Assembly (NCBI RefSeq): GCF_036391795.1
Contig: NZ_DASVZH010000221.1
Span: forward strand, 1 to 31,600
Reading direction: 5' to 3'
DNA from: Oryzihumus sp036391795
GTDB lineage: Bacteria > Actinomycetota > Actinomycetes > Actinomycetales > Dermatophilaceae
Length of the DNA stretch: 31,600 nt
Shown here: positions 15,220-22,537 of the stretch, piece after piece
Numbering within the stretch: the first letter of the stretch is position 1
How the letters are laid out: each line of letters starts with the position of its first letter
Program-made: the position numbers and the translations under genes
The notes under the pieces: model-generated
What the model was told of the DNA's origin: nothing
The model's database searches: none
What the model saw: the letters and a program-made list of their open reading frames with translations, nothing else

Positions 15220-15225
15220 AGTCTA
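15220..15225 (-). promoter_or_regulatory. -10 hexamer TAGACT of the deoC operon
   Basis: On the minus strand TAGACT (15225-15220) ends 6 nt before the deoC GTG, indicating a leaderless transcript. On the plus strand TATGCT at 15232-15237 could be the -10 of the divergent PH-domain gene. No good -35 boxes were found for either. Confidence 0.5.
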
Positions 15226-15306
15226 TCGGCCTATGCTCGTGCTTCTAGACGCCCCGAAACGGCGCCCTGCCCACGCGTGGCGCCACACCCCGAAGAACCC
15301 GAGGTC

Positions 15307-15957
15307 ATGACCCCTCCCGCCACCGCCGCCACCAGCCGGACCTACCGCCAGCGTTCGTCCCAGCTGGTCGCCCTGCTGTTCATCGCCGCTGCCGCAGTGC
15401 TCATCGGCTCGATGCTCCTGTCCTGGAGCACCGACGCCTCGCCGCTGTTCCTGTGCATCCTGCTGCTGGGCATCGCCGGCTCGTGGGCGATGTTCCTGCG
15501 GCCGGCGGTGGTCGTCGACGGCGACGGCGTGACGCTGCGCAACGTCGTGCGCGACGTGCACGTGCCGTGGCAGCTGCTCATCGACGTCGAGGCGCGCTGG
15601 AACGTGCGGGTCTTCACCGGCGAGCGCGGCTACACCGCCTGGGCGGTCTCCTCGCAGATCGAGCGTCCCAAGGGTGCGACCGGCGGCCTCTTCGGGGCCG
15701 GCTTCGGCTCGAGCTCGGCCCTGCACCGCTACAGCAAGGAGGACACCGCCGGTGCCCCCGAGCCGGGCGGGCGCAAGGTGACCTCGCGCTCGGTCGCCGA
15801 CGTCATCGAGGACACCAAGGCGGCGTATGCCGCGGCCGTCGCCCGCGGCGAGATCACCCCGCCGGCCGAGCCGCGTGTGACGGTGCGCTGGGTGCCGCTC
15901 GTGCTCGCCGCCCTCGTGGTGCCGGCGCTCGGCGTGCTCGTCTTCACCGTGCTCTGA
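15307..15957 (+). CDS. PH-domain membrane protein (CFP-6-like)
   Basis: A 216-residue protein starting MTPPATAATSRTYRQRSSQL; GAGG lies just upstream of the ATG. Two adjacent membrane helices span about 20-38 and 42-58. A bacterial PH-like domain follows (about 60-125): RPAVVVDGDGVTLRNVVRDV, then VPWQLLIDVEARWNVRVFTG, then GYTAWAVSSQIERPKG. A helical linker (SVADVIEDTKAAYAAAVARGE) leads to a C-terminal membrane helix (VPLVLAALVVPALGVLVFTVL). The layout resembles the mycobacterial low-molecular-weight antigen CFP-6 family. Function is unknown. Divergent from deoC, with no evident functional link. Confidence 0.8.
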   Translation: MTPPATAATSRTYRQRSSQLVALLFIAAAAVLIGSMLLSWSTDASPLFLCILLLGIAGSWAMFLRPAVVVDGDGVTLRNVVRDVHVPWQLLIDVEARWNVRVFTGERGYTAWAVSSQIERPKGATGGLFGAGFGSSSALHRYSKEDTAGAPEPGGRKVTSRSVADVIEDTKAAYAAAVARGEITPPAEPRVTVRWVPLVLAALVVPALGVLVFTVL

Positions 15958-15971
15958 CTCGGTGTGATGGG

Positions 15972-17786
15972 TCACTCCGGGACTGCTGCTCCAGCGGGGG
16001 CGGGCGTGGTGTCCATGGACTCCCGTAGCGCGAGGGCAGCCTGGACGAGCGCCGCATGGGTGAGGGCCTGGGGGTAGTTGCCCAGCTGCTCCCCGGTGCC
16101 CGGGTCCATCTCCTCGGCGTACAGGCCGAGGGGGCTCGCCCGCCGGAGCATCTGCTCGAACAGCTCACCGGCCTCGGACCGCAGGCCGGCGCACGCCAGC
16201 GCCTGGACCAGCCAGAAGGAGCAGGGCAGGAAGGCGCCCTCACCGCCCGGCAGCCCGTCGTCTCCCGGCGGGTAGCGGTGGAGCAGGGGGCCGCCGGCGG
16301 ACAGCTGGTCGCGGATGGCGGCCAGCGTGCCGCGGACGCGGGGGGAGCGAGGGTCCTCCAGGCCGATCAGGGGCAGGACGAGCAGCGCGGCGTCGAGGTC
16401 GCGCGAGCCGTAGATGCGGGTGTAGCTGCCGAGGTCGGGGGCGAACCCGCGCTGCCTGACCTGCTCGCCGATGGCCTGTCGGGCGGCCAGCCAGCGTTGC
16501 CGTTGCGGGGCCGGGAGCCCGTGCGTCTCGGCGATGCGCAGGGCCCGGTCGAGAGCCAGCCAGCCCATGAGCTTGGAGTGCACGTGGTGGGCCGCGTCCC
16601 CGCGGACCTCCCAGATGCCGGCGTCCGGTTCCTGCCAGCGGGTGGCCACCAGGTCGGCGAACCCGCGGATCGCCCGCCACGTCTCCGGGTAGAGCGGGTG
16701 CCCGGCCCGGACCAGGACCCAGGCGGCGTCGACGACCCAGCCGTACGCGTCGAGCTGGTGCTGTCCGGCGGCGCCGTTGCCGACCCGCACCGGGACGCTG
16801 TGCGCGTAGCCGGGCCAGTCACGCAGGGTGCGCTCCGGCGGAGCGGGGCGCCCGTCGAGGGTGAACATCACCGCCAGCCGGGGCCGCTGCAGCCGGCTCG
16901 CGTGCAGCAGCCACCACAGGAACCCCCGCGCCTCCCGGACCTTGCCGACGTTGAGGAAGGCGGCCACGCCGATGCTGGCGTCCCGGGGCCACGCGTACCG
17001 GTAGTCCCAGTTCCGCACGCCGCCGGCTTCCTCGGGGAGTGAGGTCGTCGGTGCGGCCACGGGCGCACCGGAGGGGGAGTAGGTCAGCAACCGCAGGGTC
17101 AGCAGGCTGCGCACGACGGCTTCCCGGAAGGGGAGGTCCTGGTCGACCTGCGCGCTCCACTCCCTCCACCGGGCCTGGTCCTCGGCGAGGAGTCGCCACG
17201 CCAGGCGCGGGTCCACGTGGATGAGCGGTTCGCGGTGGGCGACGGCAACGACGAAGGTCACCGGCCGGTCGGGCGTCACGGTGACCGGCACCGGGCTGCC
17301 CACCGTGATGGCTGAGGGCGCGTCGCTGGTGAGCGAGACAGCCAGCGACCCCCACTCGAACACCAGGTCCTGGCCACGGCGCCGGACCCGCGGCCTGCGG
17401 TGACGCTCGCCGAGGCGGGGGTCGACCTCGAGGACGGCTTCGGCAGGCCCGCCCTCCGCGGACAGCCTGCGCACCAGCACGGTGGCCGGCAGCAGCCGAC
17501 CGGCAACCTCGGCCACCATGCCCTCGGTGAGGGTGAGCCGGCCCCTCGGGGTGGCCCAGGTGGTCTGCAGCGTCGTCGTGTGCTGGAGGTAGTGCCGCTC
17601 CACGACGGGGGCGGCGCCGGCGGGTCCGACCCGGAACGACCCGGCGGCCGGTCCCCCGACGAGTCGGCCGAAGACCGGCTCACCGTCGAAGCGCGGCACG
17701 CAGAGCCAGTCCAACGAGCCGTCGCTGGCGACCAGGGCTGCGGTGCGGGTGTCACCGAGCAGGCCGTAGTCGGCGATCGGCCTCAT
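15972..17786 (-). CDS. Glycoside hydrolase family 15 protein (glucoamylase/trehalase type)
   Basis: A 604-residue protein. The N-terminal beta-sandwich domain (about 1-215) begins MRPIADYGLLGDTRTAALVA and SDGSLDWLCVPRFDG, typical of actinobacterial GH15. The (alpha/alpha)6 barrel follows, with WDYRYAWPRD (260-269) for substrate binding, AGIWEVRG with the probable general acid Glu393, GEGAFLPCSFW (515-525) and the general base in LYAEEMD (Glu558 or Glu559), then GEQLGNYPQALTHAAL. All key positions are kept, so the enzyme should be active on alpha-glucosides such as trehalose or maltodextrins. Which of these cannot be decided by eye. No signal peptide, hence cytosolic. The ATG begins one base after the stop of the membrane-protein gene upstream, so the two are translationally linked. 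Confidence 0.9.
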   Translation of the reverse strand: MRPIADYGLLGDTRTAALVASDGSLDWLCVPRFDGEPVFGRLVGGPAAGSFRVGPAGAAPVVERHYLQHTTTLQTTWATPRGRLTLTEGMVAEVAGRLLPATVLVRRLSAEGGPAEAVLEVDPRLGERHRRPRVRRRGQDLVFEWGSLAVSLTSDAPSAITVGSPVPVTVTPDRPVTFVVAVAHREPLIHVDPRLAWRLLAEDQARWREWSAQVDQDLPFREAVVRSLLTLRLLTYSPSGAPVAAPTTSLPEEAGGVRNWDYRYAWPRDASIGVAAFLNVGKVREARGFLWWLLHASRLQRPRLAVMFTLDGRPAPPERTLRDWPGYAHSVPVRVGNGAAGQHQLDAYGWVVDAAWVLVRAGHPLYPETWRAIRGFADLVATRWQEPDAGIWEVRGDAAHHVHSKLMGWLALDRALRIAETHGLPAPQRQRWLAARQAIGEQVRQRGFAPDLGSYTRIYGSRDLDAALLVLPLIGLEDPRSPRVRGTLAAIRDQLSAGGPLLHRYPPGDDGLPGGEGAFLPCSFWLVQALACAGLRSEAGELFEQMLRRASPLGLYAEEMDPGTGEQLGNYPQALTHAALVQAALALRESMDTTPAPAGAAVPE

Positions 17787-17787
17787 G

Positions 17788-18264
17788 TCAGCGGGCCTGG
17801 AGGAGCAGCCCGAGCACGGTGCCGTACACCAGGTGTGCGGCGATGGCCACGGCCGGCGTGCGGGCCCCGTAGTTGAGCGCCAGCGGTCCCGGTGGCTCGA
17901 GCACCGCCGTGCTGGCGGGGCCCGCGCGGTGGGAGGCCATCCGGGGGTGGAGCCCGGGCAGCAGTGGCAGCAGCACCATGAGTGCCACGCCGACATGCAG
18001 GAGACCGAGCAGGCCACCGAGCCACCAGGTGGCCCGGTGCAGCAGCGCGAACACCAACACGTATCCCAGGGCGAACAGCTGGCCGACGCCGAGGTGGATG
18101 GCGAAACCCGCGGCCCGCGCCCGGTCAGGGTCCTCGGTGACCAGGGTGCCGAGCACGAGGGGGAGGTCCAGGCGGGTCAGGCCGGCCAGCTGCGCGGTGG
18201 TCATCACGGCGGTCAGGGCAGTGGTGGCCACCAGCCCGAAGACGGCCCAGCCGGCCCAGTCCAT
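17788..18264 (-). CDS. Small polytopic membrane protein of unknown function
   Basis: A 158-residue protein with about four hydrophobic segments: VFGLVATTALTAVMTTAQLA (near 8-27), VGQLFALGYVLVFALL (59-74), WLGGLLGLLHVGVALMVLLPLLPG (about 80-104) and a C-terminal AIAAHLVYGTVLGLLL. Histidines recur near the helices (HLGVG, LHRAT, LLHVG, GLHP, AAHLVYG), reminiscent of membrane proteins annotated only as hypothetical in actinobacteria. No signature lets me assign a function. It precedes the GH15 gene by a single base. Confidence 0.7.
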   Translation of the reverse strand: MDWAGWAVFGLVATTALTAVMTTAQLAGLTRLDLPLVLGTLVTEDPDRARAAGFAIHLGVGQLFALGYVLVFALLHRATWWLGGLLGLLHVGVALMVLLPLLPGLHPRMASHRAGPASTAVLEPPGPLALNYGARTPAVAIAAHLVYGTVLGLLLQAR

Positions 18265-18525
18265 CCCTGCGTGCCGTTCAGACGCCGTGCGGGGTCGGCC
18301 GCACGGTCCTGCTGCTGTGTGCGGTGGCCGGGCGCGTGGGGCGGAGATGTCGGGTGTGGGCCATGACGAGCACGTTCCCTTCGCTGGTGACCGGTCCAGC
18401 GCCGCTCACGAGGCTGGATGGGCGCTGACACCCTGTTGGTGTCGTCAGGGCCCGGGATCCTTACCAGCCCCACGGTCCCGGCCGGCGGCTGCGCGCTGTC
18501 AGTGGGCCGCGCGACACTGACGGAC
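18265..18525. other. Intergenic region with a short inverted repeat
   Basis: About 260 bp between the divergent membrane-protein and TfoX-like genes with no convincing ORF. GACACC (18427-18432) and GGTGTC (18438-18443) form a 6-bp inverted repeat with a 5-bp centre, about 85-100 bp upstream of the TfoX-like start, and could be an operator. GACACT at 18513-18518, 7 nt before the ATG, is a possible -10 for a leaderless transcript. Confidence 0.45.
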
Positions 18526-18858
18526 ATGGCGTATGACGAGGACCTCGCCAACCGGATCCGGGAAGCCGTGCAGGACGAGCCGGGCATCCGCGAGAAACGC
18601 ATGTTCGGCGGCCTCGGCTTCCTGGCCGGCGGCAACCTGGCCGTCTCGGCGAGCGGGCAGGGTGGCCTCATGGTCCGGGTGGACCCCGCCGACACCGAGG
18701 CGCTCGTCGACGGCCAGGTGGTGCACCGGATGGTGATGCGCGGCCGCGAGATGGACGGCTGGCTCCGGGTGGACCTGCACGCGGTCGAGCGCGACGACCA
18801 GCTCCGGGGCTGGGTCGGGCGCGGACTGGCCTACGCGCGCTCCCTGCCCCCGAAGTAG
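18526..18858 (+). CDS. TfoX N-terminal-domain protein
   Basis: A 110-residue protein starting MAYDEDLANRIREAVQDEPG. The segment REKRMFGGLGFLAGGNLAVS is the hallmark of the TfoX/Sxy N-terminal domain, followed by GGLMVRVDPADTEAL and the GREMDGWLRVD strand. In gamma-proteobacteria TfoX/Sxy controls competence, but single-domain actinobacterial members are not shown to do so, and the C-terminal TfoX domain is absent. The upstream frame extension to 18418 has no support; the ATG at 18526 has a -10-like GACACT 7 nt upstream. Convergent with the mutase gene. Confidence 0.85.
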   Translation: MAYDEDLANRIREAVQDEPGIREKRMFGGLGFLAGGNLAVSASGQGGLMVRVDPADTEALVDGQVVHRMVMRGREMDGWLRVDLHAVERDDQLRGWVGRGLAYARSLPPK

Positions 18859-18866
18859 TGGCCTGA

Positions 18867-18926
18867 GCGCAGGACAGGGCTGCCGGGAGGGCCGTCACCG
18901 GCCACTCCCGCAGCCCTGTCCTGCGC
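18867..18926. terminator. Large bidirectional terminator hairpin
   Basis: GCGCAGGACAGGGCTGC (18867-18883) pairs perfectly with 18910-18926. After a single bulged C, GGGAG (18885-18889) pairs with CTCCC (18905-18909), and GGCCG (18890-18894) with CGGCC (18899-18903) at the tip. The structure occupies most of the gap between the convergent TfoX-like and mutase genes. Confidence 0.85.
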
Positions 18927-18936
18927 AGAGGCGGGG

Positions 18937-20673
18937 TCAGACGGAGGTGAGCTGCTCCATCGCGCCCCGGACCGCCGCCAGCCGGCGCGTGGCCTCGGCC
19001 CGCGATGCGGTCAGGCCGTCCGGCCCGTCCACGGGGACGACCGCCTCGAGGTAGACCTTGAGCTTGGGCTCGGTCCCGCTCGGGCGCACGATCACCCGGC
19101 TGCCGTCGGCCAGGTAGTAGCGCAGCCCGTCGGTCGGCGGCAGCTGCTCCGACCCGGCGGCCAGGTCGTCGGCGCGCTCCACCGCGACCCCGGCGACCTC
19201 GGCCGGCGGCGCCTCGCGCAGCCGCTGCATCACGGTGCCGATGAGGGACAGGTCGGCCACCCGCACCGAGAACGAGTCGGTCGCGTGCACGCCGTGCGCC
19301 ACGGCCAGGTCGTCCAGCACGTCGAGCAGGGTGCGGCCCTGGGCCTTGAGCATCGCGGCCATCTCGGCCACCATCAGCGCGGCGCTGACGCCGTCCTTGT
19401 CGCGCACGGTCTCCGGGTCGACGCAGTAGCCGAGCGCCTCCTCGTAGCCGTAGCGCAGCCCCGGCACGCGGGAGATCCACTTGAACCCGGTGAGCGTCTC
19501 CTCGTGCCGCAGCCCCGCCGCGTGGGCCATGGCCGCCAGCAGCCGTGAGGAGACGATCGAGTTGGCGAACACGGCGTCCACGCCGACCCCGCGCTCGAGC
19601 ACGTGGGCGCCGAGCAGGGCGCCCACCTCGTCGCCGCGCAGCATCCGCCACCCCGTGGGGTTCGCGTCGGTGACCGCGGCCGGGTCCGGCAGGGCGACGG
19701 CGCACCGGTCGGCGTCCGGGTCGTTGGCCAGCACCACGTCGGGGCGCACCCGGCGGGCCAGCTCGAGGGCGGCGTCGATGGCGCCGGGCTCCTCGGGGTT
19801 GGGGAAGGAGACGGTCGGGAACGCCGGGTCCGGCGCCGCCTGGCTGCCGACCACGTGCGGGGGCCGGAAGCCGGCCCGCTCGAACGCGGCGAGCACCACG
19901 TCGCTGCCCACCCCGTGCAGGGAGGTGTGGACCACGTCGACGTCGCGCGGGCTGTCCGCCGCGACGACGGCCGCGGTCGCGTCGAGGTAGGCCTCGAGCA
20001 CCTCGTCCCCGAGTGTGGTCCAGCCGGACTCGGCCCGCGGCACCGAGGCCACCGTGTCGACCCGGGCGATCTGGGCAGCGATGTCGGCGTCGGCCGGCGG
20101 CACGATCTGGCTGCCGTCGCCCAGGTAGACCTTGTAGCCGTTGTCCTGCGGCGGGTTGTGGCTGGCAGTGACCATGACCCCGGCCGCCGCGCCGAGGTGG
20201 CGCACCGCGAACGCGAGCACCGGGGTCGGCAGCGGTCGCGGCAGCACCATCGCCCGCCCGCCGGCCGCGGTCACCACGGCCGCGGTGTCGGCCGCGAACA
20301 CGTCGGAGTTGTGCCGCGCGTCGAAGCCCACCACCACCAGCGGGCTCTCCTCGCGCTGCTGCAGGTATGCCGTGAGGCCGGCGGCCGCGCGGATCACCAC
20401 GCTGCGGTTCATCCGGTTGGGTCCGGCGCCGAGGGCGCCGCGCAGCCCGGCGGTGCCGAACTCCAGCATCCCCGCGAACCGGTCGGCCAGGTCGGCTGCC
20501 GCGGCGGGGTCGCCGTCGCGCACCGCGGCCAGGACGCCGTCGAGCTCGGTGCGGGTAGCGGTGTCCGGGTCGTCGTCACGCCACGCGGTGGCGGCCCCGA
20601 CGAGCTCGGCGACGTCGCCCTCCGGGGTCACCGGGGTGCTGTCCCCGTGGCCGTGCCGCGCGAGGTACGTCAT
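18937..20673 (-). CDS. pmmB: Phosphosugar mutase (phosphomannomutase/phosphopentomutase type)
   Basis: A 578-residue alpha-D-phosphohexomutase family enzyme. The phosphoserine loop TASHNPPQDNGYK carries Ser171, the metal loop NDPDADR carries Asp318, Asp320 and Asp322, the sugar-binding loop is in GYEEALGY, and the phosphate-binding loop is RPSGTEPKLKVY near the C terminus. Family length is normal for the PGM2/PmmB-type group, whose members can act on phosphopentoses as well as phosphohexoses. It follows the purine nucleoside phosphorylase gene by 12 bp, the same neighbour as pmmB has in Mycobacterium tuberculosis. A role converting (deoxy)ribose-1-phosphate to the 5-phosphate is therefore likely but inferred. 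ATG preceded by AAGGGA. Confidence 0.9.
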   Translation of the reverse strand: MTYLARHGHGDSTPVTPEGDVAELVGAATAWRDDDPDTATRTELDGVLAAVRDGDPAAAADLADRFAGMLEFGTAGLRGALGAGPNRMNRSVVIRAAAGLTAYLQQREESPLVVVGFDARHNSDVFAADTAAVVTAAGGRAMVLPRPLPTPVLAFAVRHLGAAAGVMVTASHNPPQDNGYKVYLGDGSQIVPPADADIAAQIARVDTVASVPRAESGWTTLGDEVLEAYLDATAAVVAADSPRDVDVVHTSLHGVGSDVVLAAFERAGFRPPHVVGSQAAPDPAFPTVSFPNPEEPGAIDAALELARRVRPDVVLANDPDADRCAVALPDPAAVTDANPTGWRMLRGDEVGALLGAHVLERGVGVDAVFANSIVSSRLLAAMAHAAGLRHEETLTGFKWISRVPGLRYGYEEALGYCVDPETVRDKDGVSAALMVAEMAAMLKAQGRTLLDVLDDLAVAHGVHATDSFSVRVADLSLIGTVMQRLREAPPAEVAGVAVERADDLAAGSEQLPPTDGLRYYLADGSRVIVRPSGTEPKLKVYLEAVVPVDGPDGLTASRAEATRRLAAVRGAMEQLTSV

Positions 20674-20685
20674 CTCGGTGTCCCT

Positions 20686-21528
20686 TCAGATCTTGGCGAC
20701 GACGGCGGCGAGGAGGCGGCCGCAGCGCTCGGCGGCGGCCTGGCCGGCCTCGAGCACCTCGGCGTGGTCCAGCGGCTGGTCGGAGATCCCGGCGGCGAGG
20801 TTGGTGACCAGGGAGATGCCGAGGACCTCCAGGCCGGCCTGCCGCGCGGCGATGGCCTCCAGGGTGGTGGACATGCCGACGAGGTCGCCGCCGATGACCT
20901 TGGCCATCTGCACCTCGGCGGGGGTCTCGTAGTGCGGGCCGCGGAACTGCACGTAGACGCCCTCGTCGAGGTCGGCGTCGACCTCGCGGGCCAGGTCGCG
21001 CAGGCGCGGGGAGTACAGGTCGGTCAGGTCGACGAAGTTCGCGCCCTCGATGGGGGAGTGGGCGGTCAGGTTGATGTGGTCGCGGATGAGGACCGGGGTG
21101 CCCGGCGCCCAGGCGGGGTTGAGCCCGCCGCAGCCATTGGTCAGCACGATCGTGTGGCAGCCGGCCGCTGCGGCGGTGCGCACCGCGTGCACGACCGAGC
21201 GCACGCCCTTGCCCTCGTAGAAGTGGGTGCGGGTGCCGTAGACCAGGGCCCGGCGGCCGGTGTCGCCGATGGCCACCGAGCGCATGACGCCGGAGTGGCC
21301 GGCCACCGCGGCCTTGGCGAAGCCCGGCACGTCGGCGTTGTCGATCGTCGTCAGGGTCTCGCCGATGAGGTCGCCGGTCTGGCCCCAGCCCGAGCCGAGC
21401 ACCAGCGCCACGTCGTGCTGGGCCACGCCCGTCCGCCCGGCGATGACCGCCGCGGCAGCCCGGGCGACCTCGAACGGGTCGGCGGCGGGGTCGGACAGGT
21501 CGAGGGCGGGGGGTGCGGTCTCAGTCAC
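20686..21528 (-). CDS. deoD: Purine nucleoside phosphorylase, trimeric type
   Basis: A 280-residue enzyme that phosphorolyses purine (deoxy)nucleosides to base and (deoxy)ribose-1-phosphate. Landmarks of the trimeric class are in place: LGSGWGQ (44-50), HFYEG (102-106), the phosphate/base site GPHYETPAE (197-205, Glu201), VGMSTTLE (217-224, Met219) and VTNLAAG (241-247) with the base-binding Asn243. The symbol follows mycobacterial usage, although the protein is unlike the hexameric E. coli DeoD. GTG start supported by TAGGCT 6 nt upstream. It is the first gene of a two-gene operon with the mutase. Confidence 0.93.
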   Translation of the reverse strand: MTETAPPALDLSDPAADPFEVARAAAAVIAGRTGVAQHDVALVLGSGWGQTGDLIGETLTTIDNADVPGFAKAAVAGHSGVMRSVAIGDTGRRALVYGTRTHFYEGKGVRSVVHAVRTAAAAGCHTIVLTNGCGGLNPAWAPGTPVLIRDHINLTAHSPIEGANFVDLTDLYSPRLRDLAREVDADLDEGVYVQFRGPHYETPAEVQMAKVIGGDLVGMSTTLEAIAARQAGLEVLGISLVTNLAAGISDQPLDHAEVLEAGQAAAERCGRLLAAVVAKI

Positions 21529-21534
21529 GGGCGC

Positions 21535-21540
21535 AGCCTA
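21535..21540 (-). promoter_or_regulatory. -10 hexamer TAGGCT of the nucleoside phosphorylase operon
   Basis: TAGGCT on the minus strand (21540-21535) lies 6 nt before the GTG at 21528, the same hexamer and spacing as for the RDD gene. Leaderless transcription is likely; no -35 box is evident. Confidence 0.5.
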
Positions 21541-21628
21541 CCCAGCGGGGAGCGCCCCGACCTCCGCCCCGGCCTCCCCCTGTCAGGCACGCCCGACCGG
21601 CACGCAGGTTCCTCTGAGAATCGGCTGC

Positions 21629-21634
21629 GACACT
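21629..21634 (+). promoter_or_regulatory. Possible -10 GACACT of the deacetylase gene
   Basis: GACACT ends 7 nt before the GTG at 21642. The same string gcGACACTg at the same 7-nt distance precedes the TfoX-like ATG at 18526. The first base departs from TANNNT, so this is tentative. Confidence 0.35.
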
Positions 21635-21641
21635 GCCGCCC

Positions 21642-22487
21642 GTGACCGACGACCAGCAGCCGAGCCAGCCCCCGACCGGCCCGGACCGCCGCACCGCCCT
21701 GGTGTCCTTCGCGGCGGTTCTGGGCGCCGCCGCGTGCACCCCCGCCCAACAGGACCGCTCGTCCGCGCCGACCTCGGTGTCCCCCTCGACCAAGGCTGCC
21801 TCCCCGGCCAGCCCGTCCCCGACCGCGACGACGAGCGCGGCGAACGGGCCCGCCCCGCAGCCGGCCATCGCCCGGACCAGCGGACCCGACATCGTGCACG
21901 GACCGCGCACCCGGCAGGAGGTCGCGCTGACGTTCCACGGCGCCGGCGACCCGGGCATCGCCCGCCAGCTCCTGCAGGTGTTCAGGGCCCATCAGGCGCG
22001 TGTCACCGTCTTCGCTGTCGGACAGTGGCTGCAGGCCGAGCCGCACATGGCTGCCGAGGTCCTGGCAGGGGGCCACGAGCTCGGCAACCACACCTGGAGC
22101 CACCAGCAGATGAAGCAGCTCACGGCCGGCCAGGCCCGCACCGAGGCGGTGCGGGGCGCCGAAGCCCTGCGCGCGGCCACCGGCACGGCCGGCTGGTGGT
22201 TCCGCCCCTCCGGCACGCTGCACAGCACGGCGACGATCCGGGCCGCCGCCGAGGCCGCGGGGTACCACCGCTGCGTGTCGTACGACGTCGACCCCGAGGA
22301 CTTCAGGGACCCGGGTGCCGACCTGGTCCGCTCGCGCACGCTGGCGGCGGTGCAGCCCGGCTCGATCGTCAGCCTGCACTTCGGCCACCAGGGCACGCTG
22401 ACCGCGCTGCCGGCCATCCTCGACGGGCTCAAGGCCAAGGGCCTCGAGCCGGTCACCCTGTCGCGCCTCCTTCGTGACGGCGCCTGA
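21642..22487 (+). CDS. Secreted NodB/CE4-type polysaccharide deacetylase with altered motif 1
   Basis: A 281-residue protein. An Arg-Arg pair (16-17) before a short hydrophobic stretch (LVSFAAVLGAAAC) suggests a Tat-type signal, with Cys32 as possible lipid-attachment site in a weak lipobox. A Ser/Thr/Pro/Ala linker runs to about 75. The NodB domain has VALTFHGAGDP (95-105) where the usual motif is TFDDGP, so the catalytic Asp pair is changed to His-Gly with Asp103 shifted. The metal motif is kept as GNHTWSH (His150, His154), then FRPSG, SYDVDPEDF and IVSLHFGHQG. It may therefore be a divergent deacetylase or a related hydrolase. The beta-propeller lipoprotein gene follows directly, and the two are probably co-transcribed and act at the cell surface. 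Confidence 0.85.
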   Translation: MTDDQQPSQPPTGPDRRTALVSFAAVLGAAACTPAQQDRSSAPTSVSPSTKAASPASPSPTATTSAANGPAPQPAIARTSGPDIVHGPRTRQEVALTFHGAGDPGIARQLLQVFRAHQARVTVFAVGQWLQAEPHMAAEVLAGGHELGNHTWSHQQMKQLTAGQARTEAVRGAEALRAATGTAGWWFRPSGTLHSTATIRAAAEAAGYHRCVSYDVDPEDFRDPGADLVRSRTLAAVQPGSIVSLHFGHQGTLTALPAILDGLKAKGLEPVTLSRLLRDGA

Positions 22488-22537
22488 CCTCTGCCACGAT
22501 GACCTCGACTCCACCCAGCCCTCGAAAGGGACGCTCA

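Noticed and set aside
14161..15957. Single 598-codon rightward frame covering deoC antisense and the PH-domain gene
   Set aside because: Only the part from 15307 has protein-like sequence and a start with a nearby GAGG; the rest is antisense to deoC.
18526..18858. TfoX-like protein as evidence of natural competence
   Set aside because: Only the N-terminal domain is present and no competence genes are nearby; this domain occurs widely in non-competent actinobacteria.
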